The notes beneath the pieces were generated by a model. The model saw nothing but the letters and a program-made list of their open reading frames with translations. It did not search any database and was not told where the DNA came from. Source: an uncultured Phocaeicola sp. (GTDB taxonomy: Bacteria; Bacteroidota; Bacteroidia; Bacteroidales; Bacteroidaceae). From it: 64,000 nt of DNA. Position numbers and translations under genes: made by a program. Positions 29,352 through 37,976 of the stretch are shown one piece after another (the first letter of the stretch is position 1; every line of letters starts with the position of its first letter). Where the stretch lies: contig CALUET010000003.1 in the NCBI GenBank assembly GCA_944319745.1, forward strand, positions 214,960-278,959, given 5' to 3'.

Positions 29352-29615
29352 TTATTCCTTATTGTCTTTTACATCTTCAAAATCGACATATTCGCCATCT
29401 GTGTGGTCGAATATCTTTTTTCGTTGCGAGCTTTTTGTTGAATCGTCGGCACTTTTTTTGTGAAAGCCCGTTGTGTTTGCAGAAGTCCGTCGGCGTGTTT
29501 TCTGGGGTTCCGGTATGCCGAATATCGAACGGATTACCCGGAAGATGAACGTTATTCCCAGCAAGAGGGTTATAAGGCCGAGGAAAACAACAAAAAATAT
29601 GAATTTGATAAACAT
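29352..29615 (-). CDS. DUF4834 family small membrane protein
   Basis: 87-aa protein with one N-terminal membrane helix (about 2-26) and a polar, lysine-rich tail. I recognise it as DUF4834, a Bacteroidetes family without known function. It is the third gene of the psd-pssA-DUF4834 group (8 bases after pssA), so a role near phospholipid synthesis is possible but unproven. Confidence 0.8.
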   Translation of the reverse strand: MFIKFIFFVVFLGLITLLLGITFIFRVIRSIFGIPEPQKTRRRTSANTTGFHKKSADDSTKSSQRKKIFDHTDGEYVDFEDVKDNKE

Positions 29616-29623
29616 TACTGTCT

Positions 29624-30331
29624 CTATTTATTTCTGCAGGTTATTAGCGATAATAGAATGTACCATAAGATAATTGCTGCAAATCCGCTTAGTTTAAAAA
29701 AGAGAAACAGCGGGATGCATATAATTAAAAACAGGTAACTTCTTTTATTGTGTGCCCAGGATATATCCTTAAACTTCAGTGAAAACATCGGAATCTCTGC
29801 CGTTAAAAGCAAAGACATTACGATAACCAATATGAAAAGATAAAGTGCATTGAAATGTTCCGATGTGAGAAAACCGTAAGAACCCACCGTAAAGGATGCC
29901 CAAAAAAGAGCATTGGCCGGTGTGGGCAAGCCGATAAAAGAGCTTGTCTGTCGCTCGTCGATATTGAATTTAGCCAGACGTAATGCAGAGAAAACGGCGA
30001 TAAGGAAGGCGGTGTAAGGCATGAATTGCATGATCGGTTCCAGAAATCCCGGATAATGCACCTCTTTAAATAAGGTGAAAACAATAGATGCAGGTGCTAA
30101 TCCGAAGGTAATGTCGTCGGCTAACGAGTCCAATTCTTTCCCTATGGGTGAGGATACATGTAATAAACGTGCGGCCATTCCGTCGAAAAAGTCGAATATC
30201 GCTCCCACAATGATGCACAGGAATGCTGTCTTGTAATGTGATCCAAACGCCATGTAACACGAAATACACCCTGAAAACAGGTTGCAACAAGTTAAAGTAT
30301 TGGGAATATATCGGGTAATGACATTTGCCAT
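29624..30331 (-). CDS. pssA: CDP-diacylglycerol--serine O-phosphatidyltransferase
   Basis: Makes phosphatidylserine, the precursor of phosphatidylethanolamine. It is a membrane protein with about 7-8 hydrophobic segments. The CDP-alcohol phosphotransferase motif is intact: DGMAAR, then G and DxxxD in GKELDSLADD. I place the start at the ATG at 30331 (MANVITRYIP), giving 235 aa; the upstream in-frame codon is TTG. Starts 13 bases after psd. Confidence 0.95.
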   Translation of the reverse strand: MANVITRYIPNTLTCCNLFSGCISCYMAFGSHYKTAFLCIIVGAIFDFFDGMAARLLHVSSPIGKELDSLADDITFGLAPASIVFTLFKEVHYPGFLEPIMQFMPYTAFLIAVFSALRLAKFNIDERQTSSFIGLPTPANALFWASFTVGSYGFLTSEHFNALYLFILVIVMSLLLTAEIPMFSLKFKDISWAHNKRSYLFLIICIPLFLFFKLSGFAAIILWYILLSLITCRNK

Positions 30332-30344
30332 AATAATCAATTCA

Positions 30345-31040
30345 TTAGTTTAATCTTGCAATAACAGTTTGGTTTCCGACGGTTTTTTGGCCCATCTTTA
30401 CGCAAATTTCCGAGCCTAAAGGAAGATAAACATCCACACGTGAGCCGAATTTGATGAAGCCCATGTGCTCATCTATATAGCATTCTTCTCCTTTTTTTGC
30501 GTAGGTAACGATTCGGCGTGCGACGGCTCCTGCTATTTGACGTGCCATTACGGTGTGTCCTTCCGGCGTGTCGATCACGATGGTCGAGCGTTCGTTTTCT
30601 GTACTGGCTTTCGGGAGCCAGGCTTTTATAAAGCGTCCGTTCTGGTGGTCGATGTGCTTAACTACTCCATCTACCGGATACCAATTGGCGTGAACGTTGG
30701 TAATTCCCATGAAAATGGAAATCATCAATCGCCTGTCGTGAAAGTATTCGTTCTCTTCAACTTCCTCAATGACTACAATTTTCCCGTCGGCCGGTGCGAC
30801 AACTGTTTTCTCTGTTTCGCCGTTGAAAAGGCGTATGGGACAACGGAAGAAGTTGACAATGGATAAGAAAAGCGCAATACTGATTACGCAGATTACGTAG
30901 AAAGGAATTTTACAAGTCAGCCCAAAAAACAGAGCCGAATTAATTAAAATCAGCAGAACGGCGCTGATAATAACTATATGATTGCCTTCGTTGTGTATAC
31001 GTATTTTCTTTAATTTCTTTATTTTGTTGAGCTGCGTCAT
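30345..31040 (-). CDS. psd: Phosphatidylserine decarboxylase (archaeal-type)
   Basis: Converts phosphatidylserine to phosphatidylethanolamine. It has two N-terminal membrane segments, then the Psd core. The self-cleavage site is [10 protein letters not shown], whose Ser becomes the pyruvoyl group. The start is set at the ATG at 31040, because the -7 promoter element at 31065-31072 covers the upstream TTG that would otherwise extend the frame. The protein is 231 aa, and it heads an operon with pssA. Confidence 0.94.
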   Translation of the reverse strand: MTQLNKIKKLKKIRIHNEGNHIVIISAVLLILINSALFFGLTCKIPFYVICVISIALFLSIVNFFRCPIRLFNGETEKTVVAPADGKIVVIEEVEENEYFHDRRLMISIFMGITNVHANWYPVDGVVKHIDHQNGRFIKAWLPKASTENERSTIVIDTPEGHTVMARQIAGAVARRIVTYAKKGEECYIDEHMGFIKFGSRVDVYLPLGSEICVKMGQKTVGNQTVIARLN

Positions 31041-31064
31041 GACCAAAGAGACATAAATATCACG

Positions 31065-31096
31065 CAAAAATATATTTATTTTAATAATCGTGCAAA
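31065..31096 (-). promoter_or_regulatory. Promoter of the psd-pssA operon
   Basis: On the minus strand, TTTG (31093-31096), 20 bases, then TATTTTTG (31065-31072). This is a near-ideal Bacteroidetes promoter, and it fixes the psd start downstream. Confidence 0.7.
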
Positions 31097-31196
31097 TAAA
31101 AAAGGATTAGAATCTCGCATTATTTTGTTTTAAACTTAATTTTATCCTGATGCAACGCTTCCGGCTTCGGACTGATAAATTCTCGAAAAAAAGCAA

Positions 31197-31204
31197 TATC
31201 TTTG
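31197..31204 (+). promoter_or_regulatory. -7 element for dnaE
   Basis: TATCTTTG lies 33 bases before the dnaE ATG and is a perfect TAnnTTTG match. The -33 region is weak. Confidence 0.55.
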
Positions 31205-31237
31205 ATACGTTTTTAGAAAGCAAAAGAGGAAATATAT

Positions 31238-34200
31238 ATGCAAGATTTTGTTCATTTACACGTTCATACTCAGTATTCCATTTTAGACGGGCAGGCTTCT
31301 ATCCCACGTTTGGTGGACAAGGCGATAAACGACGGCATGAAAGGAATCGCTGTAACCGATCATGGGGATATGTTCGGCATAAAAGAATTCTTCAATTACG
31401 TAAATAAAAAGAACAGTGGAACGAATGATTTGATAAAAGGGCTGAAGAAAAAACTTTCGGAGCTGGAGAAAAATGCAGAAAAAGGTGAAGATGTTTTGTC
31501 TGAAATAACGGCATGTAAGGAGCAAATCGCGGAGGCGCAAAATAAATTGTTCAAGCCCATTATCGGATGCGAAATGTATGTTGCGCACAGAAGACTTACG
31601 GATAAAGAAGGAAAGGCCGACCAAAGCGGCTACCATCTCATTGTGCTTGCGAAAAATCTTAAGGGTTATCATAACCTGATAAAGCTGGTTTCCAAAGCAT
31701 GGACGAAGGGCTTTTATATGAGGCCGCGCACAGACCGGGTGGAACTTGAGAAATATCACGAAGGTTTAATTATATGTTCGGCTTGCTTGGGCGGAGAAGT
31801 TCCGCGAAGGATAACGGCGGGACAGTTGGAAGAAGCGGAAGAAGCCATCCGTTGGTATAAGAATATTTGGGGAGACGACTATTATTTGGAGTTACAGCGG
31901 CATAAAGCTACCGTGCCTCGCGCCAATCATGAAACTTATAAGCTACAGGAAATTGTTAATGCCAAGCTGATAGAGCTTTCAAAAAAATACGATGTTAAAC
32001 TGATTTGCACGAATGATGTGCATTTTGTTGATGAGGAAAATGCGGAAGCGCACGACCGCTTGATCTGCTTAAGCACGGGAAAAGATTTGGACGATCCGAA
32101 GCGAATGCTTTATACCAAGCAGGAGTGGATGAAAACTCGTGAAGAGATGAATGCAATTTTTGCCGACGTTCCGGAAGCTTTAAGCAATACAATTGAAGTA
32201 TGTAACAAGGTGGAATTTTATTCTATCGACCATGCTCCCATTATGCCGACCTTTTCTATCCCGGAAGAATTCGGGACGGAAGAAGAATACCGGAAGAAGT
32301 TTTCAGAAAAAGACCTGTTCGACGAGTTTACACAAGACGAAAATGGGAACGTTGTATTGGATGAAGCGGCTGCAATGGCCAAGATAGAACGTTTGGGAGG
32401 CTACGATAAATTGTACCGAATAAAACTGGAAGCTGATTATTTGTCGAAGCTAACTTACGATGGAGCGAAGCGTCGTTACGGAAACGTCCTGACGAATGAG
32501 GTACAGGAACGCCTGAATTTTGAATTATATATCATGAAAACGATGGGTTTCCCGGGATATTTCCTTATAGTGCAGGATTTCATTTCGGCAGCTCGCGAGA
32601 AGTTAGACGTATCTGTCGGGCCGGGGCGTGGCTCGGCTGCCGGTTCTGCGGTGGCTTATTGCCTTGGTATTACGCAAATCGATCCGATAAAATATGATTT
32701 ACTTTTCGAACGTTTCTTGAATCCCGACCGAATTTCTTTGCCGGATATCGACGTGGATTTTGATGACGACGGCAGGGGCAAGGTACTGAATTGGGTTACG
32801 GAGAAATACGGACAGGAAAAAGTTGCACATATTATTACGTATGGTACCATGGCGGCCAAGTTGGCTATCAAGGATGTTGCGCGCGTGCAGAAACTTCCTT
32901 TGGCGGAGTCTGAACGATTGTGCAAGTTGATTCCGGATAAAATACCCGATAAAAAGCTGAATTTGCCGAATGCAATTGCTTATGTCCCCGAGTTGCAGGA
33001 TGCAGAAGTTTCCCCCGATCCGATATTACGCGACACAATAAAGTATGCAAAGATGCTGGAAGGTAATGTCAGAAATACGGGCGTTCATGCTTGTGGAACG
33101 ATTATTTGTCGTGACGATATTACGGACTGGGTGCCGGTAAGTACTGCTGATGATAAGGAAACGGGGGAGAAAATGCTGGTAACGCAGTACGAAGGTTCTG
33201 TGATAGAAGACACCGGTTTGATAAAAATGGACTTTCTTGGTTTGAAAACATTGTCTATTATTAAGGAGGCGATAGAGAATATCAAGAACAGTAAAGGAAT
33301 TGTTATAAATATTGATGAAATTCCTATCGATGATCCGGCGACGTACAGATTGTATAGCGAGGGGAGGACTGTTGGAACTTTTCAGTTTGAATCGGCCGGG
33401 ATGCAGAAGTATTTGCGTGAACTTTGCCCAACAACTTTTGACGACTTGATAGCGATGAATGCACTTTATCGCCCGGGACCGATGGATTATATTCCGGATT
33501 TTATTGACAGAAAGCACGGGAGGAAGCCGATAGAATACGACATTCCTGTCATGGAAAAGTATTTGAAGGACACTTACGGCATCACGGTTTATCAAGAGCA
33601 GGTGATGTTACTTTCACGTTTGCTCGGCGGTTTTACACGAGGAGAGTCGGATGCTTTGCGAAAGGCCATGGGGAAAAAATTACGTGACAAGTTGGATCAC
33701 ATGAAACCCAAGTTTATTGAAGGAGGAAAGAAGAATGGTTACGATCCGGTTGTCCTGGAAAAAATTTGGGCCGATTGGGAAAAGTTTGCTTCGTATGCCT
33801 TCAACAAATCGCATGCAACGTGTTATTCATGGGTGGCTTACCAGACAGCTTATTTGAAAGCTAACTATCCTGCTGAGTACATGGCTGCGGCAATGAGCCG
33901 AAACATTTCGAATATTACGGAAATTACCAAGTTAATGGATGAATGCAAGGCCATGGGAGTTCAAGTATTGTGCCCGGATATTAATGAAAGTAATATGAAG
34001 TTTTCGGTAAATCGCAAGGGAGATATCCGATTTGGCCTCGGCGCAATAAAAGGAGTGGGCGAGTCGGCTGTAAAAAGTGTCTTGTCCGAGCGTGAAAAGA
34101 ACGGAATGTTTAAAGATATATTCGATTTTGTTCAGAGGGTAAATCTGTCGGCTTGTAACCGGAAGAATATAGAAAACATGGCATTGTCCGGCTGCTTTGA

Positions 34201-35035
34201 CAGCTTTAATAACATTAAGAGGGAAGATTTCTTTGTGAAAAATGCCAAAGACGAAAGCTTCGTTGAGACATTGGTTCGTTATGGAAGCAAGTATCAGTCG
34301 GATGTTGCTGCGACAGTTAACTCGTTGTTTGGCGATGATTATAACGTCAGTGTTTCTACTCCTGAGATTATTCATGCTCCAGCCTGGGGAGATCTTGAGC
34401 GATTGAACAAGGAACGCGAGTTGGTAGGTATCTATTTGTCTGCTCATCCGTTGGATGAATATGCCGTGATTCTGGAGAATGTTTGTAATACACATATGGC
34501 CGATTTGTCTGATTTGACTCCGTTGCATAATAAAGATTTGACGTTAGGTGGAATTGTAACTGACGTTCGTGAGGGGTATACAAAGGACGGAAAACCCTAC
34601 GGAGTTGCCAAGGTTGAAGATTATTCCGGCGTATCCGAGTTTGCATTCTTTGGCAATGATTGGGTGACGAAAAAGAATTTTTTTGCTGTGGGAATGTTTC
34701 TTTTTATGCGGGGGAAATGCCTTCCCAATAAGTGGAATGAGGACAAATGGAGAGTAAGAATTAATACAATCGAGTTGTTGCCGGAGATAAAAGACCACTT
34801 GGTTGAGAAAATTACGGTGACCGCGCCGCTTTTTGCAATAACAGACGACATGGTGATGGAACTGTCCACTCTCGTAAAAGATCATCCGGGAAATACGGAA
34901 TTATATTTTTTAATTCGGGATGAAGACGGACAGATGTACGTAAATATGTTATCGCATAAGGTAAAAGTCTCGGTAGGAAAGGAACTTGTAGGTTATTTAA
35001 AAAGTCAGCCTTTGTTGAACTTTAAAATTAATTAG
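31238..35035 (+). CDS. dnaE: DNA polymerase III alpha subunit
   Basis: Replicative polymerase subunit, 1265 aa, full length. An N-terminal PHP domain (HLHVHTQYSILDG, DHGDMFG) is followed by the polymerase palm with catalytic aspartates in PDIDVDFDDDGR. Then come the fingers, a helix-hairpin-helix region (FGLGAIKGVGESAV) and an OB fold near the C-terminus (LGGIVTDVREGYTKDGKPYG). It has a long helical insert at about 60-100 in the PHP domain, seen in Bacteroidetes members. trxA follows, with its promoter inside the dnaE tail. Confidence 0.98.
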   Translation: MQDFVHLHVHTQYSILDGQASIPRLVDKAINDGMKGIAVTDHGDMFGIKEFFNYVNKKNSGTNDLIKGLKKKLSELEKNAEKGEDVLSEITACKEQIAEAQNKLFKPIIGCEMYVAHRRLTDKEGKADQSGYHLIVLAKNLKGYHNLIKLVSKAWTKGFYMRPRTDRVELEKYHEGLIICSACLGGEVPRRITAGQLEEAEEAIRWYKNIWGDDYYLELQRHKATVPRANHETYKLQEIVNAKLIELSKKYDVKLICTNDVHFVDEENAEAHDRLICLSTGKDLDDPKRMLYTKQEWMKTREEMNAIFADVPEALSNTIEVCNKVEFYSIDHAPIMPTFSIPEEFGTEEEYRKKFSEKDLFDEFTQDENGNVVLDEAAAMAKIERLGGYDKLYRIKLEADYLSKLTYDGAKRRYGNVLTNEVQERLNFELYIMKTMGFPGYFLIVQDFISAAREKLDVSVGPGRGSAAGSAVAYCLGITQIDPIKYDLLFERFLNPDRISLPDIDVDFDDDGRGKVLNWVTEKYGQEKVAHIITYGTMAAKLAIKDVARVQKLPLAESERLCKLIPDKIPDKKLNLPNAIAYVPELQDAEVSPDPILRDTIKYAKMLEGNVRNTGVHACGTIICRDDITDWVPVSTADDKETGEKMLVTQYEGSVIEDTGLIKMDFLGLKTLSIIKEAIENIKNSKGIVINIDEIPIDDPATYRLYSEGRTVGTFQFESAGMQKYLRELCPTTFDDLIAMNALYRPGPMDYIPDFIDRKHGRKPIEYDIPVMEKYLKDTYGITVYQEQVMLLSRLLGGFTRGESDALRKAMGKKLRDKLDHMKPKFIEGGKKNGYDPVVLEKIWADWEKFASYAFNKSHATCYSWVAYQTAYLKANYPAEYMAAAMSRNISNITEITKLMDECKAMGVQVLCPDINESNMKFSVNRKGDIRFGLGAIKGVGESAVKSVLSEREKNGMFKDIFDFVQRVNLSACNRKNIENMALSGCFDSFNNIKREDFFVKNAKDESFVETLVRYGSKYQSDVAATVNSLFGDDYNVSVSTPEIIHAPAWGDLERLNKERELVGIYLSAHPLDEYAVILENVCNTHMADLSDLTPLHNKDLTLGGIVTDVREGYTKDGKPYGVAKVEDYSGVSEFAFFGNDWVTKKNFFAVGMFLFMRGKCLPNKWNEDKWRVRINTIELLPEIKDHLVEKITVTAPLFAITDDMVMELSTLVKDHPGNTELYFLIRDEDGQMYVNMLSHKVKVSVGKELVGYLKSQPLLNFKIN

Positions 35036-35043
35036 TATCTTTG
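35011..35043 (+). promoter_or_regulatory. Promoter of trxA, inside the end of dnaE
   Basis: TTTGTTG at 35011-35017 and TATCTTTG at 35036-35043 are 18-21 bases apart depending on which TTG is used. The -7 element overlaps the dnaE stop region, letting trxA be expressed apart from dnaE. Confidence 0.65.
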
Positions 35044-35073
35044 TCGCAGATAAAAAACAAAAAGAATACGACT

Positions 35074-35391
35074 ATGGCAATGGAAATTAAAGACGAAAAT
35101 TACGAAACAATAGTAAATGAAGGGAAACCTTTGGTATTGGATTTTTGGGCGACGTGGTGCGGTCCGTGCAAACAAATTGCGCCTATCATAGAAGATCTGG
35201 CGGAAGAATATGCAGGGACTGTAAATATCGGGAAATGTGATGTCGATGAAAATTCTGAATTACCGGTACGTTTTGGCATACGTAACATACCGACTTTATT
35301 ATTCATCAAGGACGGTAAGGTTGTCGATAAGCAGGTAGGAGCCACGGTAAAGCATGTTTTAAAGGAAAAAATTGAGGCTTTGTTGAAATAA
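35074..35391 (+). CDS. trxA: Thioredoxin
   Basis: Small cytoplasmic disulfide reductase (105 aa). The active site is WATWCGPC, and the cis-Pro loop is IRNIPTLL. Start at the ATG at 35074; an in-frame TTG at 35041 lies inside the -7 promoter element and cannot be used. An acidic conserved gene begins 19 bases downstream and probably shares the transcript. Confidence 0.96.
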   Translation: MAMEIKDENYETIVNEGKPLVLDFWATWCGPCKQIAPIIEDLAEEYAGTVNIGKCDVDENSELPVRFGIRNIPTLLFIKDGKVVDKQVGATVKHVLKEKIEALLK

Positions 35392-35410
35392 TAAAAGGAT
35401 AGAAACTGTG

Positions 35411-35746
35411 ATGAACGGGGGCGATGATTTCTTGCAAGAAGCAGAAGATGATAGACGGACGATAGAGTTTATCAAAAATTATCTGCCGCAGGATCTGAAA
35501 AGTAAGTTTTCGGAAGAAGATTTATATTATATTTTCGATCTGATTGTTGAGTATTATACCACGAGCGGATGCCTGGATGTTGAGCCGGACGAAGAGGGAT
35601 ATATAGACATTGATCAGGACAAGATTGTCGATTTTGTAGTGAAGAAAGCCGAGAAGGAAGGCATGGGGCCTTATGAGCCGGAAGATGTTTTCTTCGTAGT
35701 GCAAGGCGAAATGGAATATGGCAACTCGTTGGGTGAAGTAGAATAA
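35411..35746 (+). CDS. Acidic conserved protein of unknown function
   Basis: 111-aa, strongly acidic soluble protein that looks conserved in Bacteroidales, but I know no function for it. It is rich in Asp/Glu and aromatic residues (EEDLYYIFDLIVEYY, DVEPDEEGYIDIDQDKI) and is probably alpha-helical. There is no signal peptide or metal-binding cluster. It follows trxA by 19 bases and is closed by a strong terminator. The ATG at 35411 is chosen over the GTG before it. Confidence 0.75.
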   Translation: MNGGDDFLQEAEDDRRTIEFIKNYLPQDLKSKFSEEDLYYIFDLIVEYYTTSGCLDVEPDEEGYIDIDQDKIVDFVVKKAEKEGMGPYEPEDVFFVVQGEMEYGNSLGEVE

Positions 35747-35783
35747 GTAAACAAATACAGACCGTTTTTGCGGGAAAAAGCAG

Positions 35784-35820
35784 AAAAGGCATCGGGCATT
35801 GCATGCAACCGATGCCTTTT
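35784..35820. terminator. Terminator after the trxA unit
   Basis: A perfect 12-bp stem (35784-35795 with 35809-35820) with a 13-base loop has A4 and T4 ends. Symmetry allows it to act on both strands, ending the trxA unit and the minus-strand tsaE unit. Confidence 0.85.
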
Positions 35821-35899
35821 CTGTATATATGCCTCTTTATCTTTTCAAAAAACGATGAAGCGTTTCATTTGAAATCTCACCGCCTTCAGAGGAAACATT

Positions 35900-36124
35900 T
35901 CAGAGAGTTCCGTTTTTTAGTGCGATGAAAAAGAAAATCCCCGTAGCCATCATCAGGCAACCCAGCGCTGCATAAAACAGACGGGCGCGTTTCCTTCCTA
36001 CGTTGTTGACGATGAAACGGGTATTTTGTGCCGTGAAAAACCATTCCCAGTTGAAAAGAGATGCGAGCAGAGACAGCAGCCCCACGGCAACAAATATCGT
36101 TTGTATTATATAATGTATCGTCAT
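35900..36124 (-). CDS. Imm17-like small membrane protein
   Basis: 74-aa protein with two membrane helices (about 5-24 and 50-68) and a short basic loop (RFIVNNVGRKRARLF). Sequence style matches what is annotated as immunity 17 family in Bacteroides, but this is recalled rather than searched. No toxin, Rhs or secretion gene is nearby, so an immunity role is doubtful here. It lies 9 bases after tsaE, in the same transcript. Confidence 0.6.
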   Translation of the reverse strand: MTIHYIIQTIFVAVGLLSLLASLFNWEWFFTAQNTRFIVNNVGRKRARLFYAALGCLMMATGIFFFIALKNGTL

Positions 36125-36133
36125 ACGGATTAA

Positions 36134-36559
36134 TTATCGAGCTTCGTCTATGCGGATTAACCGCGCGCCATTTTCAATTTCTTCTATTGATACTTTGACT
36201 GCATCTGCGGGAAGTAATTCCTCTATCAGCTCGGGCCATTCGATGAAACAAAGTGCTCCGCTGTAAAAATAGTCTTCGTATCCCATATCGTAGACTTCTT
36301 CCAGCTTTTTGATGCGGTAAAAGTCGAAATGATAAATCAGTTCTCCGCTATCATTGGAGCGGTATTCGTTGACAATGGCGAAGGTGGGCGAGTTGATAGT
36401 ATCCGTTACACCCAGTTCTTCGCATACGGCTTTTATGAAAGTTGTCTTGCCGGATCCCATCTTTCCATAGAATGCAAATACGGTATTGTCGCCCATCTTT
36501 TCTATAAATTGTCGGGCAGCTTCATGGATGCAGTCGAGAGAATTAATTTTAAGTTCCAT
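36134..36559 (-). CDS. tsaE: tRNA threonylcarbamoyladenosine biosynthesis ATPase TsaE
   Basis: ATPase that resets the TsaB-TsaD-TsaE complex making t6A37 in ANN-decoding tRNAs. The 141-aa protein has Walker [25 protein letters not shown] and a Walker B-like HFDFYR. Length is normal. An Imm17-like gene follows directly. A -7 element (TAGATTTG) lies 26 bases upstream. Confidence 0.95.
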   Translation of the reverse strand: MELKINSLDCIHEAARQFIEKMGDNTVFAFYGKMGSGKTTFIKAVCEELGVTDTINSPTFAIVNEYRSNDSGELIYHFDFYRIKKLEEVYDMGYEDYFYSGALCFIEWPELIEELLPADAVKVSIEEIENGARLIRIDEAR

Positions 36560-36584
36560 TATATATTTATGACTTTATGATATG

Positions 36585-36592
36585 CAAATCTA
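36585..36592 (-). promoter_or_regulatory. -7 element for tsaE
   Basis: TAGATTTG on the minus strand matches TAnnTTTG, shortly upstream of the tsaE ATG. No good -33 box was found. The rest of the 160-base gap up to the permease gene shows no other signal. Confidence 0.4.
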
Positions 36593-36718
36593 TATAAAAA
36601 AACGATGCTGTGGTGTAATGTACGGCTCTTTTGTGGAAATAATTGGCATTAAAATGCAAGAAGGCTCTTTTGCACCTTCGTTCCTGAGCTCGTCTTTCGG
36701 CTGAATCACGCTATGTTT

Positions 36719-37549
36719 TTAAGAAACTTTTTTCTTTCTTGAACGGCAAACAACAAGAAGTTTGGATGAGGCGTAAATCAAGATTGAAATAAAAATAATA
36801 GACGCCCCTGATGGAACTTGCAAAAAATACGATAGGAATAACCCGCCGATGCAACTGAGGAATCCAATCGGAATAGATAAAAGAATGATTCGCTTAAAAT
36901 TGAAGGTGAATAAGTTTGCGGTCATCTGCGGTATAGTGAGCAGAGATATGGCCAGTACAATTCCCACCATCCGCAGGCAGGCGACAATACTTAAGGCAAT
37001 GAACATCATTAAAAGATACTCGAACAGAACGACCGGCATGCGTTGGGATTTTGCAAACTCGCGGTCGAATGCTATGGCCACAATCGGGCGTAGGAACAAA
37101 GTAAAGAAGGCTATCAGAACAATGTTTAGCGCAGCCAGGAGATAAATATCCGTTGGGGTGATTGTAAGAATATTGCCGAATAAGAAAGACGAGAGGTCGG
37201 GGGTGAATCCCGGCGCAAGAAAACTGAAGATAATGCCGACGGCCATTCCGAAAGTCCAGAATACGGCGATGGCCGAATCTTCCCGCATGTCATTGCGTTT
37301 CCCGAGCCATTCTATGCCGAAAGCCGAAAGAACCGAGAAGATTGCTGCGGTAAGCAATGGAGAAAGTCCGGTATACAAGCCGATTCCAATCCCGCCAAAC
37401 GATGCATGTGTAATGCCTCCACTGATGAAAACCAGCCGGCGTGTTACGATATATGTGCCGATAATGCCGCAGGCAATACTCGCTAAAAGGCCGCCAAGCA
37501 GGGCATGCCTGAAAAACTCGAATTGGAAAAGTGCAAGAAAATCGCTCAT
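36719..37549 (-). CDS. Metal ABC transporter permease (ZnuB/MntB-like, ABC-3)
   Basis: Inner-membrane permease of 276 aa with about eight helices, of the ABC-3 family that imports zinc, manganese or iron. Typical segments are GIIGTYIVTRRLVFISGGITH and ISHASFGGIGIG-like wording (THASFGGIGIGLYTG). No ATPase or solute-binding protein gene is beside it, so partners must be encoded elsewhere. It begins 3 bases after a cysteine-motif membrane protein and is in the aroA transcript. The metal is unknown. Confidence 0.9.
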   Translation of the reverse strand: MSDFLALFQFEFFRHALLGGLLASIACGIIGTYIVTRRLVFISGGITHASFGGIGIGLYTGLSPLLTAAIFSVLSAFGIEWLGKRNDMREDSAIAVFWTFGMAVGIIFSFLAPGFTPDLSSFLFGNILTITPTDIYLLAALNIVLIAFFTLFLRPIVAIAFDREFAKSQRMPVVLFEYLLMMFIALSIVACLRMVGIVLAISLLTIPQMTANLFTFNFKRIILLSIPIGFLSCIGGLFLSYFLQVPSGASIIFISILIYASSKLLVVCRSRKKKVS

Positions 37550-37552
37550 CTG

Positions 37553-37972
37553 TTATTTAAATCTCCGTTCTCCTACGATTAAAAATAATTCATCTTTTAG
37601 CTCATCGGGCAGCTCGATGTTACGCAACTGAAGGCTTCGGCACCAGCCTGCCACTTCGTCTTCTTTCATGGAATACATAATCTCTCGAAACTCTTCTACC
37701 TCTTCTTCGCTGTATTTATCGGAACGTTGTCCTTTAAATCGGTCGAGCTCTTCGTCGTCGTAATACTCTATTTGTTTGCTTACGGCGGCTAAAAGACTCT
37801 CTTTTTCGCAGATCTCATGCTGACCGCAACACTCGCTGTCTGCCATGACAACCTCGGGAGGGGCAGGAAGTTCTCCCTTTTCTATTTTTTTCTTGATATT
37901 CCGGTTGTAAAAATATCCGGAAATCAGTCCCAAAAGAACAACGCCAACCAGTATGATTAAGAGTATCCACAT
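37553..37972 (-). CDS. Small membrane-anchored protein with cysteine motif
   Basis: 139-aa protein with an N-terminal membrane helix (about 2-24), a cytosolic or periplasmic acidic region, and a cluster ECCGQHEICEK (about 48-58) that could bind a metal or Fe-S centre. Not recognised by name. It lies between aroA (4 bases) and the metal-ABC permease (3 bases), so a link to metal handling is an attractive but untested idea. Confidence 0.75.
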   Translation of the reverse strand: MWILLIILVGVVLLGLISGYFYNRNIKKKIEKGELPAPPEVVMADSECCGQHEICEKESLLAAVSKQIEYYDDEELDRFKGQRSDKYSEEEVEEFREIMYSMKEDEVAGWCRSLQLRNIELPDELKDELFLIVGERRFK

Positions 37973-37976
37973 GTTG

